Shown piece by piece: positions 7,766 through 15,395 of a stretch of DNA of 29,032 bases. The DNA is from an uncultured Sphingopyxis sp. (GTDB taxonomy: Bacteria > Pseudomonadota > Alphaproteobacteria > Sphingomonadales > Sphingomonadaceae). The stretch covers positions 1-29,032 of the forward strand of contig CALFXW010000006.1 in assembly GCA_937957805.1 (NCBI GenBank), written 5' to 3'. The translations under genes were made by a program, and so were the position numbers. Below the pieces are notes generated by a model, which worked only from the letters and a program-made list of their open reading frames with translations, was not told where the DNA came from and searched no databases. Position 1 is the first letter of the stretch. Each line of letters starts with the position of its first letter.

Positions 7766-8844
7766 CGCCCCCGCCTCGTCCCCGTGGGGGATAATTGCAA
7801 GCGGACCATTTCGCGCAGCACCCCTTCGCGTACCCCGCGATCTGCGACATGGAGCATTTCGCTCGGCCATATGGCGCAAATCTCGTGCAAAATGGCGCAG
7901 CCCGCGACGACCAGATCCGCCCGTTCGCGTCCGATGCAGGGCAGGGTTTCGCGTTCAGCCAGGCTGCGCATCGCCAAGCCCTGACAAAGGGCAAGAAAAT
8001 CGGCACTTTCAACGATCAACCCATCGACGCGCGAACGATCATAGCTGGGCAGCTGGAGGTGCATGGAGGCGAGTGTCGTCACCGTGCCGCTGGTGCCCAG
8101 CAAGCGACAGCTGGCAAGCCCGCCATGCAACGGGGCAATCCGCGCGGCAAATTCGGCAAAACCTGAACGTGCGCGCGCACGCATTGCGCCATAGGCCGCC
8201 GCGCGTGTTTCGGCGCTGTCGTCGGCATGGCGCTCTGCCTCCGTCAACGATACAACACCCCATGGCAGCGACAACCAGTCGCGTATCACCGGGCCATCTG
8301 GTCCGTCATCGACCAACACCAATTCGGTAGAGCCACCACCAATGTCGAAAATGAGCGCTGGCCCATCACCCGGCGAAAGGAGGCGGTGGCAGCCGAGGAC
8401 GGCGAGTCGTGCCTCCTCCTTCGGGTTGATGACATCGAGCAAAATGCCCGTTTCACTGGCCACCCGCGCGATAAATTCACCGCCATTGACGGCCTGTCGG
8501 CACGCCTCTGTCGCCACCGAACGCGACAGGCTCACCCGTCTGCGACGTAATTTGTCGGCACAATGGCTAAGCGCATCCATCGCCCTCGCCATCGCGGCGC
8601 GCGACAATTCACCGGTCAAGGCCAATCCTTCACCCAGCCGGACGATGCGCGAATAGGCGTCGATGATCGTGAACTCCTCCCCCTCGGGGCGGGCGATCAG
8701 CAAACGGCAATTATTGGTACCAAGGTCAAGCGCGGCGATAATCGGCACGCCGCCATGATGCTGCATTCGGGCGGGAGGGCCGCGATATGTCGCGCCGCGC
8801 GCGCGCGCGTCACCTGTGCCCAAAAACCCCCGTCTGTCCGCCAT
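7762..8844 (-). CDS. Ppx/GppA-family phosphatase (exopolyphosphatase / pppGpp phosphohydrolase)
   Basis: This is an ASKHA-fold hydrolase of 360 residues from ATG 8844. Visible motifs are the phosphate-1 loop IAALDLGTNNCRLLIA, SRSVATEACRQA, the phosphate-2 loop ALIFDIGGGSTELVLVD, and the TSGTVTTLASMHL segment. Family members remove the terminal phosphate of polyphosphate or convert pppGpp to ppGpp. Which substrate this protein uses cannot be read from sequence. It lacks the C-terminal HD-like extension of full-length E. coli Ppx/GppA, as many alphaproteobacterial versions do. The first ~30 residues before the fold are poorly conserved, so ATG 8766 is an alternative start, but neither has a good ribosome site. 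It is coupled by ATGA to rlmE. A link to the nearby rsh stringent-response gene is plausible but is an inference. Confidence 0.9.
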   Translation of the reverse strand: MADRRGFLGTGDARARGATYRGPPARMQHHGGVPIIAALDLGTNNCRLLIARPEGEEFTIIDAYSRIVRLGEGLALTGELSRAAMARAMDALSHCADKLRRRRVSLSRSVATEACRQAVNGGEFIARVASETGILLDVINPKEEARLAVLGCHRLLSPGDGPALIFDIGGGSTELVLVDDGPDGPVIRDWLSLPWGVVSLTEAERHADDSAETRAAAYGAMRARARSGFAEFAARIAPLHGGLASCRLLGTSGTVTTLASMHLQLPSYDRSRVDGLIVESADFLALCQGLAMRSLAERETLPCIGRERADLVVAGCAILHEICAIWPSEMLHVADRGVREGVLREMVRLQLSPTGTRRGR

Positions 8845-8960
8845 GGACAAGTCCAATCATTCCCACCGATGCCACATGCTGGCACCGGGACTTGGCCGCA
8901 GCGATAAAGTAGGGGCGCACAGGTGGCAATAGGCGCGCGCAAATGACGCACGCAAACAAA

Positions 8961-8992
8961 TTTGGGGGGGGTGGTTCCAGCCACCTCCCCCC
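8961..8992 (-). terminator. Terminator-like hairpin downstream of the glycine-zipper gene
   Basis: GGTGG (8970-8974) pairs with CCACC (8981-8985) around a TTCCAG loop. The stem is extended by six G/C pairs (8964-8969 with 8987-8992) past a one-base bulge at 8986. Read leftwards, the stem is followed by AAATTTGTTTG, a broken T-tract. It lies about 55 bases past the stop of the gene at 9047-9541. Confidence 0.6.
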
Positions 8993-9046
8993 AGCCATAT
9001 CATCCCCGCCGGACCAGGGTCAGGATGACATGGGTAAGCTGAATTA

Positions 9047-9541
9047 TTAGCGGCAGTTGCTGTTCGATCGGTCGATGGCGCGGCCCGCAATGGCACCGAT
9101 CACCCCGCCGATAATCGCGCCTGCGGTGCGATCCCCACGCCGGCCTGCAACTTCGCTGCCCGCCGCGGCGCCAACTACGCCGCCGATTATCGTGCCGCCG
9201 GTGCCATTGTCGCAGCGATAGCGCCGGTCATTATAGCGGTCGTTGTAACGATTATCATACCGCTGATCATAGCCGCGATTGTCGTAACGATTGTCGTAGC
9301 GGTTGTCGTAGCGGTTGTCGTAGCGCCGGTCGTAATTGCGGTCGTAGTTGCGGTCATAGCCCCGATCATAACGCCGATCATTATTGCCATCATAGCGATA
9401 GCCCTGACCATAGTTGGCGTCATAGGTGCGTTCGTAGCGATGGCCACGGTCATGCCTGCCCGCAATCGCCGGGGTGGCGGCGAAGGCGCCGACGACGCTG
9501 GCGGCAGCGGCAAGACCAAGCAAGGATTTGCGAATCAGCAT
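9047..9541 (-). CDS. Secreted glycine-zipper (2TM) protein with Tyr-Asp-Asn-Arg repeat
   Basis: It has 164 residues from ATG 9541, with AGGAG seven bases upstream. A signal peptide (MLIRKSLLGLAAAASVVGAFAATPAIA, cleavage near 27/28) leads to a hydrophilic region almost entirely of YDRN/YDNR/YNDR tetrapeptides (about residues 58-108). A glycine-zipper domain follows (GGTIIGGVVGAAAG...AGAIIGGVIGAIAGRAI), like the Rickettsia 17-kDa-antigen / SmpA-like '2TM' domain. There is no lipobox. Two cysteines (C110 and the penultimate residue) flank the zipper and could form a disulfide. Related sphingomonad proteins are envelope-associated and of unknown function. The tetrapeptide tract is probably length-variable between strains. 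The gene stands alone, between rpmB's terminator and its own. Confidence 0.8.
   Translation of the reverse strand: MLIRKSLLGLAAAASVVGAFAATPAIAGRHDRGHRYERTYDANYGQGYRYDGNNDRRYDRGYDRNYDRNYDRRYDNRYDNRYDNRYDNRGYDQRYDNRYNDRYNDRRYRCDNGTGGTIIGGVVGAAAGSEVAGRRGDRTAGAIIGGVIGAIAGRAIDRSNSNCR
9218..9370 (-). repeat. 12-bp coding tandem repeat (YDNR tract)
   Basis: About a dozen 12-base units encode Tyr-Asp-x-Arg/Asn tetrapeptides. The purest stretch, near 9280-9325, repeats the plus-strand unit GTTGTCGTAGCG several times. Such in-frame arrays gain and lose units without breaking the gene. Confidence 0.75.
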
Positions 9542-9609
9542 CTTTCTTCTCCTATCACCACCCCTTTTGGGAGCTTGTGGGAAGAATTAGGGCGCGCGCT
9601 CTGATTGGA

Positions 9610-9641
9610 TGCTGAACAATTTTGTTGCTTAATATTCAGCA
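9610..9641. promoter_or_regulatory. AT-rich inverted repeat upstream of the glycine-zipper gene
   Basis: TGCTGAA (9610-9616) and TTCAGCA (9635-9641) are perfect 7-base arms 18 bases apart, in the most AT-rich part of the gap between the glycine-zipper start (9541) and the rpmB terminator. The position, 69-100 bases before the start codon, suits a promoter-overlapping operator. No clear -35/-10 pair was assigned. Confidence 0.35.
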
Positions 9642-9666
9642 AAAATGCGCGCCGCTTCGCTACAGC

Positions 9667-9698
9667 AAAAGGGCGGCTCCCATAGGGGAACCGCCCTT
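9667..9698 (-). terminator. Rho-independent terminator of rpmB
   Basis: AAGGGCGG (9669-9676) pairs with CCGCCCTT (9691-9698), and an inner TCCC/GGGGA pairing closes the stem. Reading leftwards it ends in a TTTT run. It lies 20 bases past the rpmB stop. Confidence 0.8.
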
Positions 9699-9717
9699 GA
9701 AATTTGCATGACCTGCC

Positions 9718-10008
9718 TTAAGCGGCGGCGGCAGCCTTTTTGCCAATGTCGCGCTTTAGGCGGCGTGCCCGCAGGCTCAGGTCTTCGTCCTTGGTCTTGA
9801 GCAACCAATTGTCGAGCCCGCCGACATGTTCGACCGAACGCAACCCGTGCGTCGAAACGCGCAGGCGATAGCTTTGGCCCATGACATCGGACATCAAGGT
9901 GACATTGTGCAGGTTCGGCAGGAACGTGCGCTTGGTCTTATTGTTGGCGTGGGAAACATTGTGGCCCACCTGACGGCCCTTGCCGGTCAGTTCGCAAATG
10001 CGCGACAT
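9718..10008 (-). CDS. rpmB: 50S ribosomal protein L28
   Basis: This is a large-subunit ribosomal protein of 96 residues from ATG 10008, with AAGGG about nine bases upstream. The start MSRICELTGKGRQVGHNVSHANNKTKR is the L28 signature, and FLPNLHNVTLMSD...YRLRVSTHGLRSVEHVGGLDNWLL matches the alphaproteobacterial form. The zinc-type CxxC pairs are absent (only one Cys). The reading frame is open upstream of the ATG, but that part has no family resemblance. A terminator lies just downstream, so the gene appears to be monocistronic and divergent from tadA. Confidence 0.97.
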   Translation of the reverse strand: MSRICELTGKGRQVGHNVSHANNKTKRTFLPNLHNVTLMSDVMGQSYRLRVSTHGLRSVEHVGGLDNWLLKTKDEDLSLRARRLKRDIGKKAAAAA

Positions 10009-10125
10009 GATTGAAAACCCTTGGCTGAGATTATTGCCGGAAAGCCGCGCCACTATAGCGCGCATTGCACCGAGTCAAGCGCAAGGCGCGCATGACGTGC
10101 GGCTTTTTGGCGGTTATGAAGGCTA

Positions 10126-10581
10126 ATGTCCATCACCGACCCACTGTTCCCAATGCGCCGCGCGCTGGCGCTCGCCGACGCCGCCGCGCGCGCGGGCGAA
10201 GTGCCGGTGGGCGCGGTCATCGTCCACAAAGGGGCAATTATCGGCGAAGGGGCGAACGCCCCGCGCGGGCGCCATGACCCCAGCCACCATGCCGAAATCG
10301 CGGCAATCCGCGCCGCCGCCCAACATATGGGCAGCGACAGGCTGGTCGATTGCGCGCTGTGGGTGACGCTCGAACCTTGTGCCATGTGCGCAGGGGCCAT
10401 CGCCCATGCGCGGATCGCGCGGCTATATTATGGGGCGGAGGATGCCAAGGGCGGCGCAATCGTCCACGGGCCGCGCCTATTTACGCAGCCGACCATCCAC
10501 CATCGGCCCGAAATATATGGCGATATATTGGCGGCGGAATCAACAGCGTTGCTCAGGGATTTTTTTGCCGGAAAACGGTGA
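10126..10581 (+). CDS. tadA: tRNA-specific adenosine deaminase TadA
   Basis: This zinc deaminase converts the wobble adenosine-34 of tRNA-Arg(ACG) to inosine. It has 151 residues. The zinc/catalytic motifs are H55-A-E57 (SHHAEIAAIR) and P84-C85-A-M-C88 (TLEPCAMCAGAIAHARI), the spacing of the TadA/CDA fold. GAEDAKGGAIVHGPRLF and the following positively charged tail fit TadA rather than a free-base deaminase. The ATG at 10126 has AAGG only three to four bases upstream. ATG 10153 (MRRALALA) is a possible shorter start. Confidence 0.94.
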   Translation: MSITDPLFPMRRALALADAAARAGEVPVGAVIVHKGAIIGEGANAPRGRHDPSHHAEIAAIRAAAQHMGSDRLVDCALWVTLEPCAMCAGAIAHARIARLYYGAEDAKGGAIVHGPRLFTQPTIHHRPEIYGDILAAESTALLRDFFAGKR

Positions 10582-10593
10582 AGCTGCGCGTAT

Positions 10594-11400
10594 TTAATGC
10601 ACGAAGCGCGCCACCACGTCCCGGTAGGAGCGCGACACCTTTACCTGTGTGCCCGATTCGAGCACCAGAAAACATTCGCCATTGGTGTGCGGCTTTACCT
10701 GGCGCACCAACCCCAGATTGACGATGGTCGAACGGTGGACGCGTTGGAACACGCGCGGGTCGAGCCTTTTTTCCAGATCTTTCATCGTTTCACGCAGGAT
10801 CAGACTATTGTCGGCGGTATAGATGCACATATAATCGCCCGCCGCGTCAATCCGTTCGATGCTATCGACATCGACGCGGAAAATCTGCCCACGATCCTTG
10901 ATGTTGATGAGCTTTTCAAAGCGGCCGACCACTGGCGCTGTTTCATCACTTTCGGCGGCGATTTGTTCGGCAGCCTCGGGGGCAACTTCGGCAAGCACGC
11001 CCTTCAGCCGTTCCGCCTCCTCGGCCGATTTTTTGTGGCTGAGGCGGGTGCGCACCCGTTCGAGCGCATCGGCCAGTCGTTCAGGCTCCACCGGCTTCAT
11101 CAGATAATCGACCGCCTGCGCCTCAAAAGCGCGGATGGCATGATCAGAAAATGCGGTCACAAAAATCACCAGCGGCGGTTCGATATCGAGCAGTCCCTGC
11201 ACCACCGAAAAACCGTCAAAACCGGGCATTTGAATGTCGAGGAACACCAGATCAGGCTTGTGGGTCTTTATCTTGCGGATGGCTTCGCGGCCATTTTGCG
11301 CGGTGTCGATAATTTCCACATCGGCGTGCGCCTCCAGCCGGAGCATCAGCCCCTGTGTAGCGAGGCTTTCATCATCGACAAGGATGGTGCGGATGGTCAT
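10594..11400 (-). CDS. LytTR-family response regulator
   Basis: It has 268 residues from ATG 11400. The receiver domain (1 to about 120) has acidic residues D9-D10, phosphoacceptor D55 (PDLVFLDIQMPG), the Thr in VFVTAF, and the Lys in VDYLMKPVEP. A helical linker rich in Glu/Ala (about 125-160) leads to a LytTR DNA-binding domain (FEKLINIKDRGQIFRVDVDSIERIDAAGDYMCIYT...FQRVHRSTIVNLGLVRQV). LytTR regulators usually bind pairs of direct repeats at promoters. The start codon overlaps the stop of the kinase (ATGA, 11400-11397), so the two are translationally coupled and very probably a cognate pair. Confidence 0.94.
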   Translation of the reverse strand: MTIRTILVDDESLATQGLMLRLEAHADVEIIDTAQNGREAIRKIKTHKPDLVFLDIQMPGFDGFSVVQGLLDIEPPLVIFVTAFSDHAIRAFEAQAVDYLMKPVEPERLADALERVRTRLSHKKSAEEAERLKGVLAEVAPEAAEQIAAESDETAPVVGRFEKLINIKDRGQIFRVDVDSIERIDAAGDYMCIYTADNSLILRETMKDLEKRLDPRVFQRVHRSTIVNLGLVRQVKPHTNGECFLVLESGTQVKVSRSYRDVVARFVH

Positions 11401-12536
11401 GCGCTTAATTTCTGCCTTTCCTCTGTCGCCGCGACCCCCGGCGCATTGTCCAATATACGGCATGGCAGCTCTATCGTCACGACAAAGCCATTGTCCGCCA
11501 TGCGCGCGTCAAAACTTTGCGCATCGCCATATGCCTGGATCAGCCGGTCGCGGATATTGGGCAGGCCAACCCCGGTTGATGGGGTGGCGAGCGCCGCGCC
11601 GCCGCGCAAGTCCGAACCGCTGTCCGAAACGATGATACGCACATTTTGCCCGACCAGTTGCGCGCGCACCTCTATGTCCGCACCAGTTTCGGACGGGGTC
11701 ACCGCATATTTAATCGCGTTTTCGATGATCGGCTGGAGGAGGAGGGAGGGGAGGCCCGCCCGCGCCACGCGTGGATCAATGTCAAAATTGACCCGCAGAC
11801 GATCCTCAAAACGCATTTTTTCGATGTCGAGGTAGAGTTTGAGCGTCTCCACCTCTTGCGCCAGCGCGACTTCGGCGGTCGGTTCATTGGCCAAAGTATA
11901 GCGCAAAAATGTCGACAGGCGGGAGAGCATGGCGTTGGCTGGTTCGGTTTGTTTTAACAGGACGAGTGTTGAAATGCTGTTGAGCGTGTTGAACAGGAAA
12001 TGCGGGTTGATCTGATAGCGCAGCATGGCGAGCGCGCTCGCCGTCGCCTGACTTTCGAGCGCGGCCATCTGGTCAATTTGCTGTTCGACGCGCAGAAAAT
12101 AATTGATCGCGAAATAGAGCGACGACCATGCCGCCAGCGTCACCGCATCAAGATACACCGCACCAACAAATAATTGGGTAAAGGCAACCAGCGCAACGCC
12201 CGGTTGCAACACCACCATCGATGCGTCGATGAAACTGTAAATCAGCGTCGCCACCACAATGCCGAGAAGCGAAATCGGCCACATCAAAAAGGCGCGTTCG
12301 TGCATCATCCGCCGGAACAGCAGCGACAATAATGCGGTCAAACAAAATCCGGTGATCGCCGAAACGATGAGCGGGATGAGGAATGCAATCGCCTGTCCGT
12401 TGGCAAAGCCTGATGCGGCACGCAGCACGAACCACCCTGCCCAGCCAAGGCTTTGCAGCGTCCAAAATGCGCGCACCTTGTCATCGAAAAAGGGCTGGGG
12501 GCGTTCGAGGGGGGGTGAATTGACCAGAGCGGTCAT
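11397..12536 (-). CDS. LytS-type sensor histidine kinase (His_kinase family)
   Basis: It has 379 residues from ATG 12536. The N-terminal half is a membrane sensor with about four hydrophobic segments (around residues 30-145: SLGWAGWFVLRAA, AIAFLIPLIVSAITGFCLTALLSLL, FLMWPISLLGIVVATLIY, LVAFTQLFVGAVYLDAVTLAAW) and little periplasmic sequence. A coiled segment (VEQQIDQMAALESQA) leads to the His_kinase domain with the phosphorylatable H179 (RYQINPHFLFNTLNSIS). The ATPase domain has the N-box IIENAIKYAV and the G-box GVGLPNIRDRL. It lies six bases after the HxlR gene and overlaps the response regulator. The signal is unknown; such short membrane domains often sense membrane state, which here is only an inference. 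Confidence 0.93.
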   Translation of the reverse strand: MTALVNSPPLERPQPFFDDKVRAFWTLQSLGWAGWFVLRAASGFANGQAIAFLIPLIVSAITGFCLTALLSLLFRRMMHERAFLMWPISLLGIVVATLIYSFIDASMVVLQPGVALVAFTQLFVGAVYLDAVTLAAWSSLYFAINYFLRVEQQIDQMAALESQATASALAMLRYQINPHFLFNTLNSISTLVLLKQTEPANAMLSRLSTFLRYTLANEPTAEVALAQEVETLKLYLDIEKMRFEDRLRVNFDIDPRVARAGLPSLLLQPIIENAIKYAVTPSETGADIEVRAQLVGQNVRIIVSDSGSDLRGGAALATPSTGVGLPNIRDRLIQAYGDAQSFDARMADNGFVVTIELPCRILDNAPGVAATEERQKLSA

Positions 12537-12542
12537 ACGAAA

Positions 12543-13064
12543 TCAGCCCGCAGCAACGCCGATATTTTCGCCGATGGCGCGTTGGGGGGGTGGTGCCTCC
12601 GCCAGCGGGCGTACCGCATCTACATCCATCCACAGCAGATCCTGCTTGCTGAGCGCCCGGCCATCATGCGCTTGCAACACGACGGGACGCACCGGCTGGT
12701 GATCGCGCGCGTCAACCAGCACCGGGGTGGAGGGGACGCCCGAACCCCATTTCTCGCCCCATTGGCGCAGCGCCACCATCGTCGGCAGCAGATCCAACCC
12801 CTTTTCGGTCAGCCGATAACAAATTTTGCGGCGGTCACACAGCATCGCGGCCCGTTCCAAAATGCCGTGCGCGACCAGCCGTTGCAGCCGGTTGGACAAA
12901 ATGTTGCGCGCGATCGACAATTCGCTCTGAAATTCTTCGAAATGATGGACGCCATTGAATGCGGCGCGCAAAATCATGAACGACCAGCGTTCGCCCATCG
13001 CCTCCAGAGCGGCGGGCAACCCGCAAAGCTCATGATCAACCAATTGTTCGCGCAGCTTTTCCAT
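12543..13064 (-). CDS. HxlR-family winged-helix transcriptional regulator
   Basis: It has 173 residues from ATG 13064. The winged-helix core (about 10-105) reads CGLPAALEAMGERWSFMILRAAFNGVHHFEEFQSELSIARNILSNRLQRLVAHGILERA...YRLTEKGLDLLPTMVALRQWGEKW, the HxlR pattern. The N-terminal Cys (C11) is where redox- or aldehyde-sensing HxlR proteins carry their reactive cysteine. A second Cys lies at the wing (AMLCDRRKICYRLT). A C-terminal extension of about 55 residues is unassigned. It is the first gene of an operon with the LytS-type kinase (six-base gap) and the LytTR regulator, an unusual partner for a two-component pair. Nested dyads lie 32-65 bases upstream. Confidence 0.88.
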   Translation of the reverse strand: MEKLREQLVDHELCGLPAALEAMGERWSFMILRAAFNGVHHFEEFQSELSIARNILSNRLQRLVAHGILERAAMLCDRRKICYRLTEKGLDLLPTMVALRQWGEKWGSGVPSTPVLVDARDHQPVRPVVLQAHDGRALSKQDLLWMDVDAVRPLAEAPPPQRAIGENIGVAAG

Positions 13065-13095
13065 GCGGGCTATATTGCCTTCAAAAGCCGCAAAT

Positions 13096-13129
13096 CCCAA
13101 GCGCTTTGTTGCACTTGGGCAACGCTTGG
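13096..13129. promoter_or_regulatory. Nested inverted repeats between the HxlR operon and rsh, candidate operator
   Basis: Three perfect dyads overlap: CCCAAG/CTTGGG (13096-13101, 13114-13119), GTTGC/GCAAC (13108-13112, 13119-13123) and CCAAGCG/CGCTTGG (13097-13103, 13123-13129). They sit in the 134-bp divergent region, just upstream of the HxlR start at 13064 and about 70 bases before rsh. HxlR dimers bind short dyads near their own promoters, so autoregulation is a natural guess. A possible leftward -35/-10 (TTGGGA, 17 bases, CAATAT) overlaps the left end. Confidence 0.45.
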
Positions 13130-13198
13130 CCGGTCTGCGCAGGGGTTGCCCATGATAAAGCGGTTGCGCCCAGCCGCGCTATCGCCAAATTAGTGTTG

Positions 13199-15304
13199 AT
13201 GCTGAGGCAATATCAACTGGTTGAACGGGTCAAGGAATATGACCCAGACGCGGACGAGGCACTGCTCAACCGTGCCTATGTTTTTACCGTCCAGATGCAC
13301 GGCAGCCAGAAACGGGCGAGCGGCGACCCATATTTCAGCCATCCAGTTGAAGTTGCAGGGATATTGACTGACCTAAAGCTTGACCAACAGACTATCGTCA
13401 CCGCACTGTTGCACGACACATTAGAAGACACGCTGACCACGGCGGAGGAGATTGAGCGGCTGTTTGGTACCGAAATTGCCCGGATGGTCGATGGCGTCAC
13501 CAAATTGTCGAAAATCGAACAGCAACAGGCCGCCGCCGAAACCGAACGGGAAAAGGCGGCTGAAAATCTGCGCAAATTCCTGCTCGCCATGTCGGATGAT
13601 ATTCGCGTGCTGCTCGTCAAGCTGGCTGACCGGCTGCATAATATGCGCACGCTCCATTTCATCGCGTCGGAGGAAAAGCGCCGCCGCATAGCGCGGGAGA
13701 CGATGGATATTTTTGCGCCGCTCGCCGAACGCATCGGCATGTATGAGTTTATGCGCGAGATGGAGTTGCTGGCATTCAAGGAACTGGAACCCGAAGCCTT
13801 TGAATCCATCATGGGGCGGCTCGACAAGCTGACCAAGGGCGGCAGCCAAAGCATTGAACGGATCAGCCATGAAATCAGCGACCTAATGTCCGCCCATGGC
13901 ATGGTAGTGGAGGTGAACGGGCGCGCCAAACACCCCTATTCCATCTGGCGCAAGATGCAGGAACGCCATGTCAGTTTTGAACAGGTGACCGACATCATGG
14001 CCTTTCGCGTCATCACCGAAGATGTGGAGGATTGTTACCGCGCGCTCGGCCATATCCACACACGCTGGAAAATGGTGCCCGGTCGTTTCAAGGATTTCAT
14101 CTCAACCCCCAAGCGCAATGGGTATCAATCGCTGCATACCACCGTGATGCGCGGCGAAAATATGCGCGTCGAAATCCAGATACGTTGCCGCGCCATGCAC
14201 CAGCAGGGCGAATATGGGTTGGCGGCGCATTGGGCCTATAAGCAAGGGACGCGCCCCGACGGGCAGGCGGGTTGGATCCGCGACCTTGTCGAAATCCTCG
14301 ACCAAGCGGACGATGCGGAGGAGTTGCTCGAACATACGCGTATGGCGATGTATCAGGATCGCATCTTTGCCTTTACGCCCAAGGGGGCACTCCACCAATT
14401 GCCCAAGGGGGCCACACCGATTGATTTTGCCTATGCCGTCCACACGCGGCTGGGCGACCAGACGGTGGGGGCCAAGGTCAATGGCCGGATGGTGCCGCTG
14501 CGCACCATCCTTGCCAATGGCGACACGGTGGAGGTGCTGACATCCGACCAGCAGACCGCGCAGCAAAGCTGGATGGGCTTTGTCGTGACAGGCAAGGCGC
14601 GGGCCGCCATCCGCCGCCATGTCCGGCAAAAGGAGCGGGAGGAGGCGATGGCGCTCGGCGCGCGGCTGTTCTCCGACATAAAGGCGCGTCTACCGGTCAA
14701 AGTGGGCGACAAGGCGGTCAAGGCAGCGCTGGCGCGCCTCAAACTCGAGCGTGTCGATGATCTGCATTTTGCCATCGGGCGGCAGCGATTGCGCGAAGGG
14801 GAGGTGATGGACGCACTCGTCCCCGGCATCGTCGCCGACATGAAGCGCAAGGGCATTGGCATAGAGGGCCGCCGCCCGATCACGATAGAGGGGTTGACGC
14901 CGGGGGTTGGCTATACACTCGCCCAATGTTGCCACCCCGTGCCCGGCGACCGTATCGTCGCGCTCGCCCGCCCCGATGAGGGGATAGAGATTCACGCGAT
15001 CGACTGCGATGCATTGGCGAGCGGCGAAGATGCCGACTGGATCGACGTGCGCTGGCGTTCGGATAGCGAAGGAGGCACCGCGCGCGTGATGGTGGTGGTA
15101 CGCGATGAACCGGGCACATTGGCCGAAATGGCGGGGATTATCGCGCGCCAACGTGCCAATATAGTAACGTTGAAACAGGCATCACGCGAAGGGGGATTCC
15201 ACAGTTTCCAACTGGATCTGGAGGTTAGCGACGTCCACCATCTGATGAGCATCATGTCCGCGCTCCGCGCGGCAGATGTCGTCGCCAGCGCCGAACGCAT
15301 GTAG
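13199..15304 (+). CDS. rsh: Bifunctional (p)ppGpp synthetase/hydrolase Rsh (RelA/SpoT family)
   Basis: This protein makes and degrades the stringent-response alarmone. It has 701 residues from ATG 13199. The N-terminal HD hydrolase domain carries H72-D73 (TALLHDTLEDTLTT) and keeps KLADRLHNMRTLHF. The synthetase domain has R296-F-K-D299 (PGRFKDFISTPKRNGYQSLHTTV). The RxKD form is that of bifunctional proteins, whereas synthetase-only RelA has ExDD. A TGS domain follows (about 395-455, IFAFTPKGALHQLPKGATPIDFAYAVHT), then a zinc-finger-like helical region (LAQCCHPVPGDRIVA) and a C-terminal ACT domain (about 625-700). The start has no Shine-Dalgarno sequence; GTG 13193 and TTG 13196 are in-frame alternatives. 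It is divergent from the HxlR operon and ends in its own terminator. Confidence 0.96.
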   Translation: MLRQYQLVERVKEYDPDADEALLNRAYVFTVQMHGSQKRASGDPYFSHPVEVAGILTDLKLDQQTIVTALLHDTLEDTLTTAEEIERLFGTEIARMVDGVTKLSKIEQQQAAAETEREKAAENLRKFLLAMSDDIRVLLVKLADRLHNMRTLHFIASEEKRRRIARETMDIFAPLAERIGMYEFMREMELLAFKELEPEAFESIMGRLDKLTKGGSQSIERISHEISDLMSAHGMVVEVNGRAKHPYSIWRKMQERHVSFEQVTDIMAFRVITEDVEDCYRALGHIHTRWKMVPGRFKDFISTPKRNGYQSLHTTVMRGENMRVEIQIRCRAMHQQGEYGLAAHWAYKQGTRPDGQAGWIRDLVEILDQADDAEELLEHTRMAMYQDRIFAFTPKGALHQLPKGATPIDFAYAVHTRLGDQTVGAKVNGRMVPLRTILANGDTVEVLTSDQQTAQQSWMGFVVTGKARAAIRRHVRQKEREEAMALGARLFSDIKARLPVKVGDKAVKAALARLKLERVDDLHFAIGRQRLREGEVMDALVPGIVADMKRKGIGIEGRRPITIEGLTPGVGYTLAQCCHPVPGDRIVALARPDEGIEIHAIDCDALASGEDADWIDVRWRSDSEGGTARVMVVVRDEPGTLAEMAGIIARQRANIVTLKQASREGGFHSFQLDLEVSDVHHLMSIMSALRAADVVASAERM

Positions 15305-15326
15305 CGGGGAAGCCCTGCATTTTTTC
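15304..15326 (+). terminator. Rho-independent terminator of rsh
   Basis: A six-pair stem (GCGGGG 15304-15309 with CCCTGC 15313-15318, including one G-T pair) closes a three-base AAG loop and is followed by ATTTTTTC. The stem begins on the last base of the rsh stop codon. Confidence 0.65.
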
Positions 15327-15395
15327 ATCCCTGCACTCACGGGGTAGACAAGATGGGGTGATGGATGACGCGCATGGCGCAGGCCGAGCGCCCGA

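Noticed and set aside
9218..9370. Short tandem repeat considered as a CRISPR-like array
   Set aside because: Units are 12 bases, contiguous, without spacers, and keep a coding frame.
10597..11835. 412-codon plus-strand frame across the LytTR regulator and kinase
   Set aside because: It is antisense to two clear domain-bearing genes that overlap by ATGA; it has no recognised fold.
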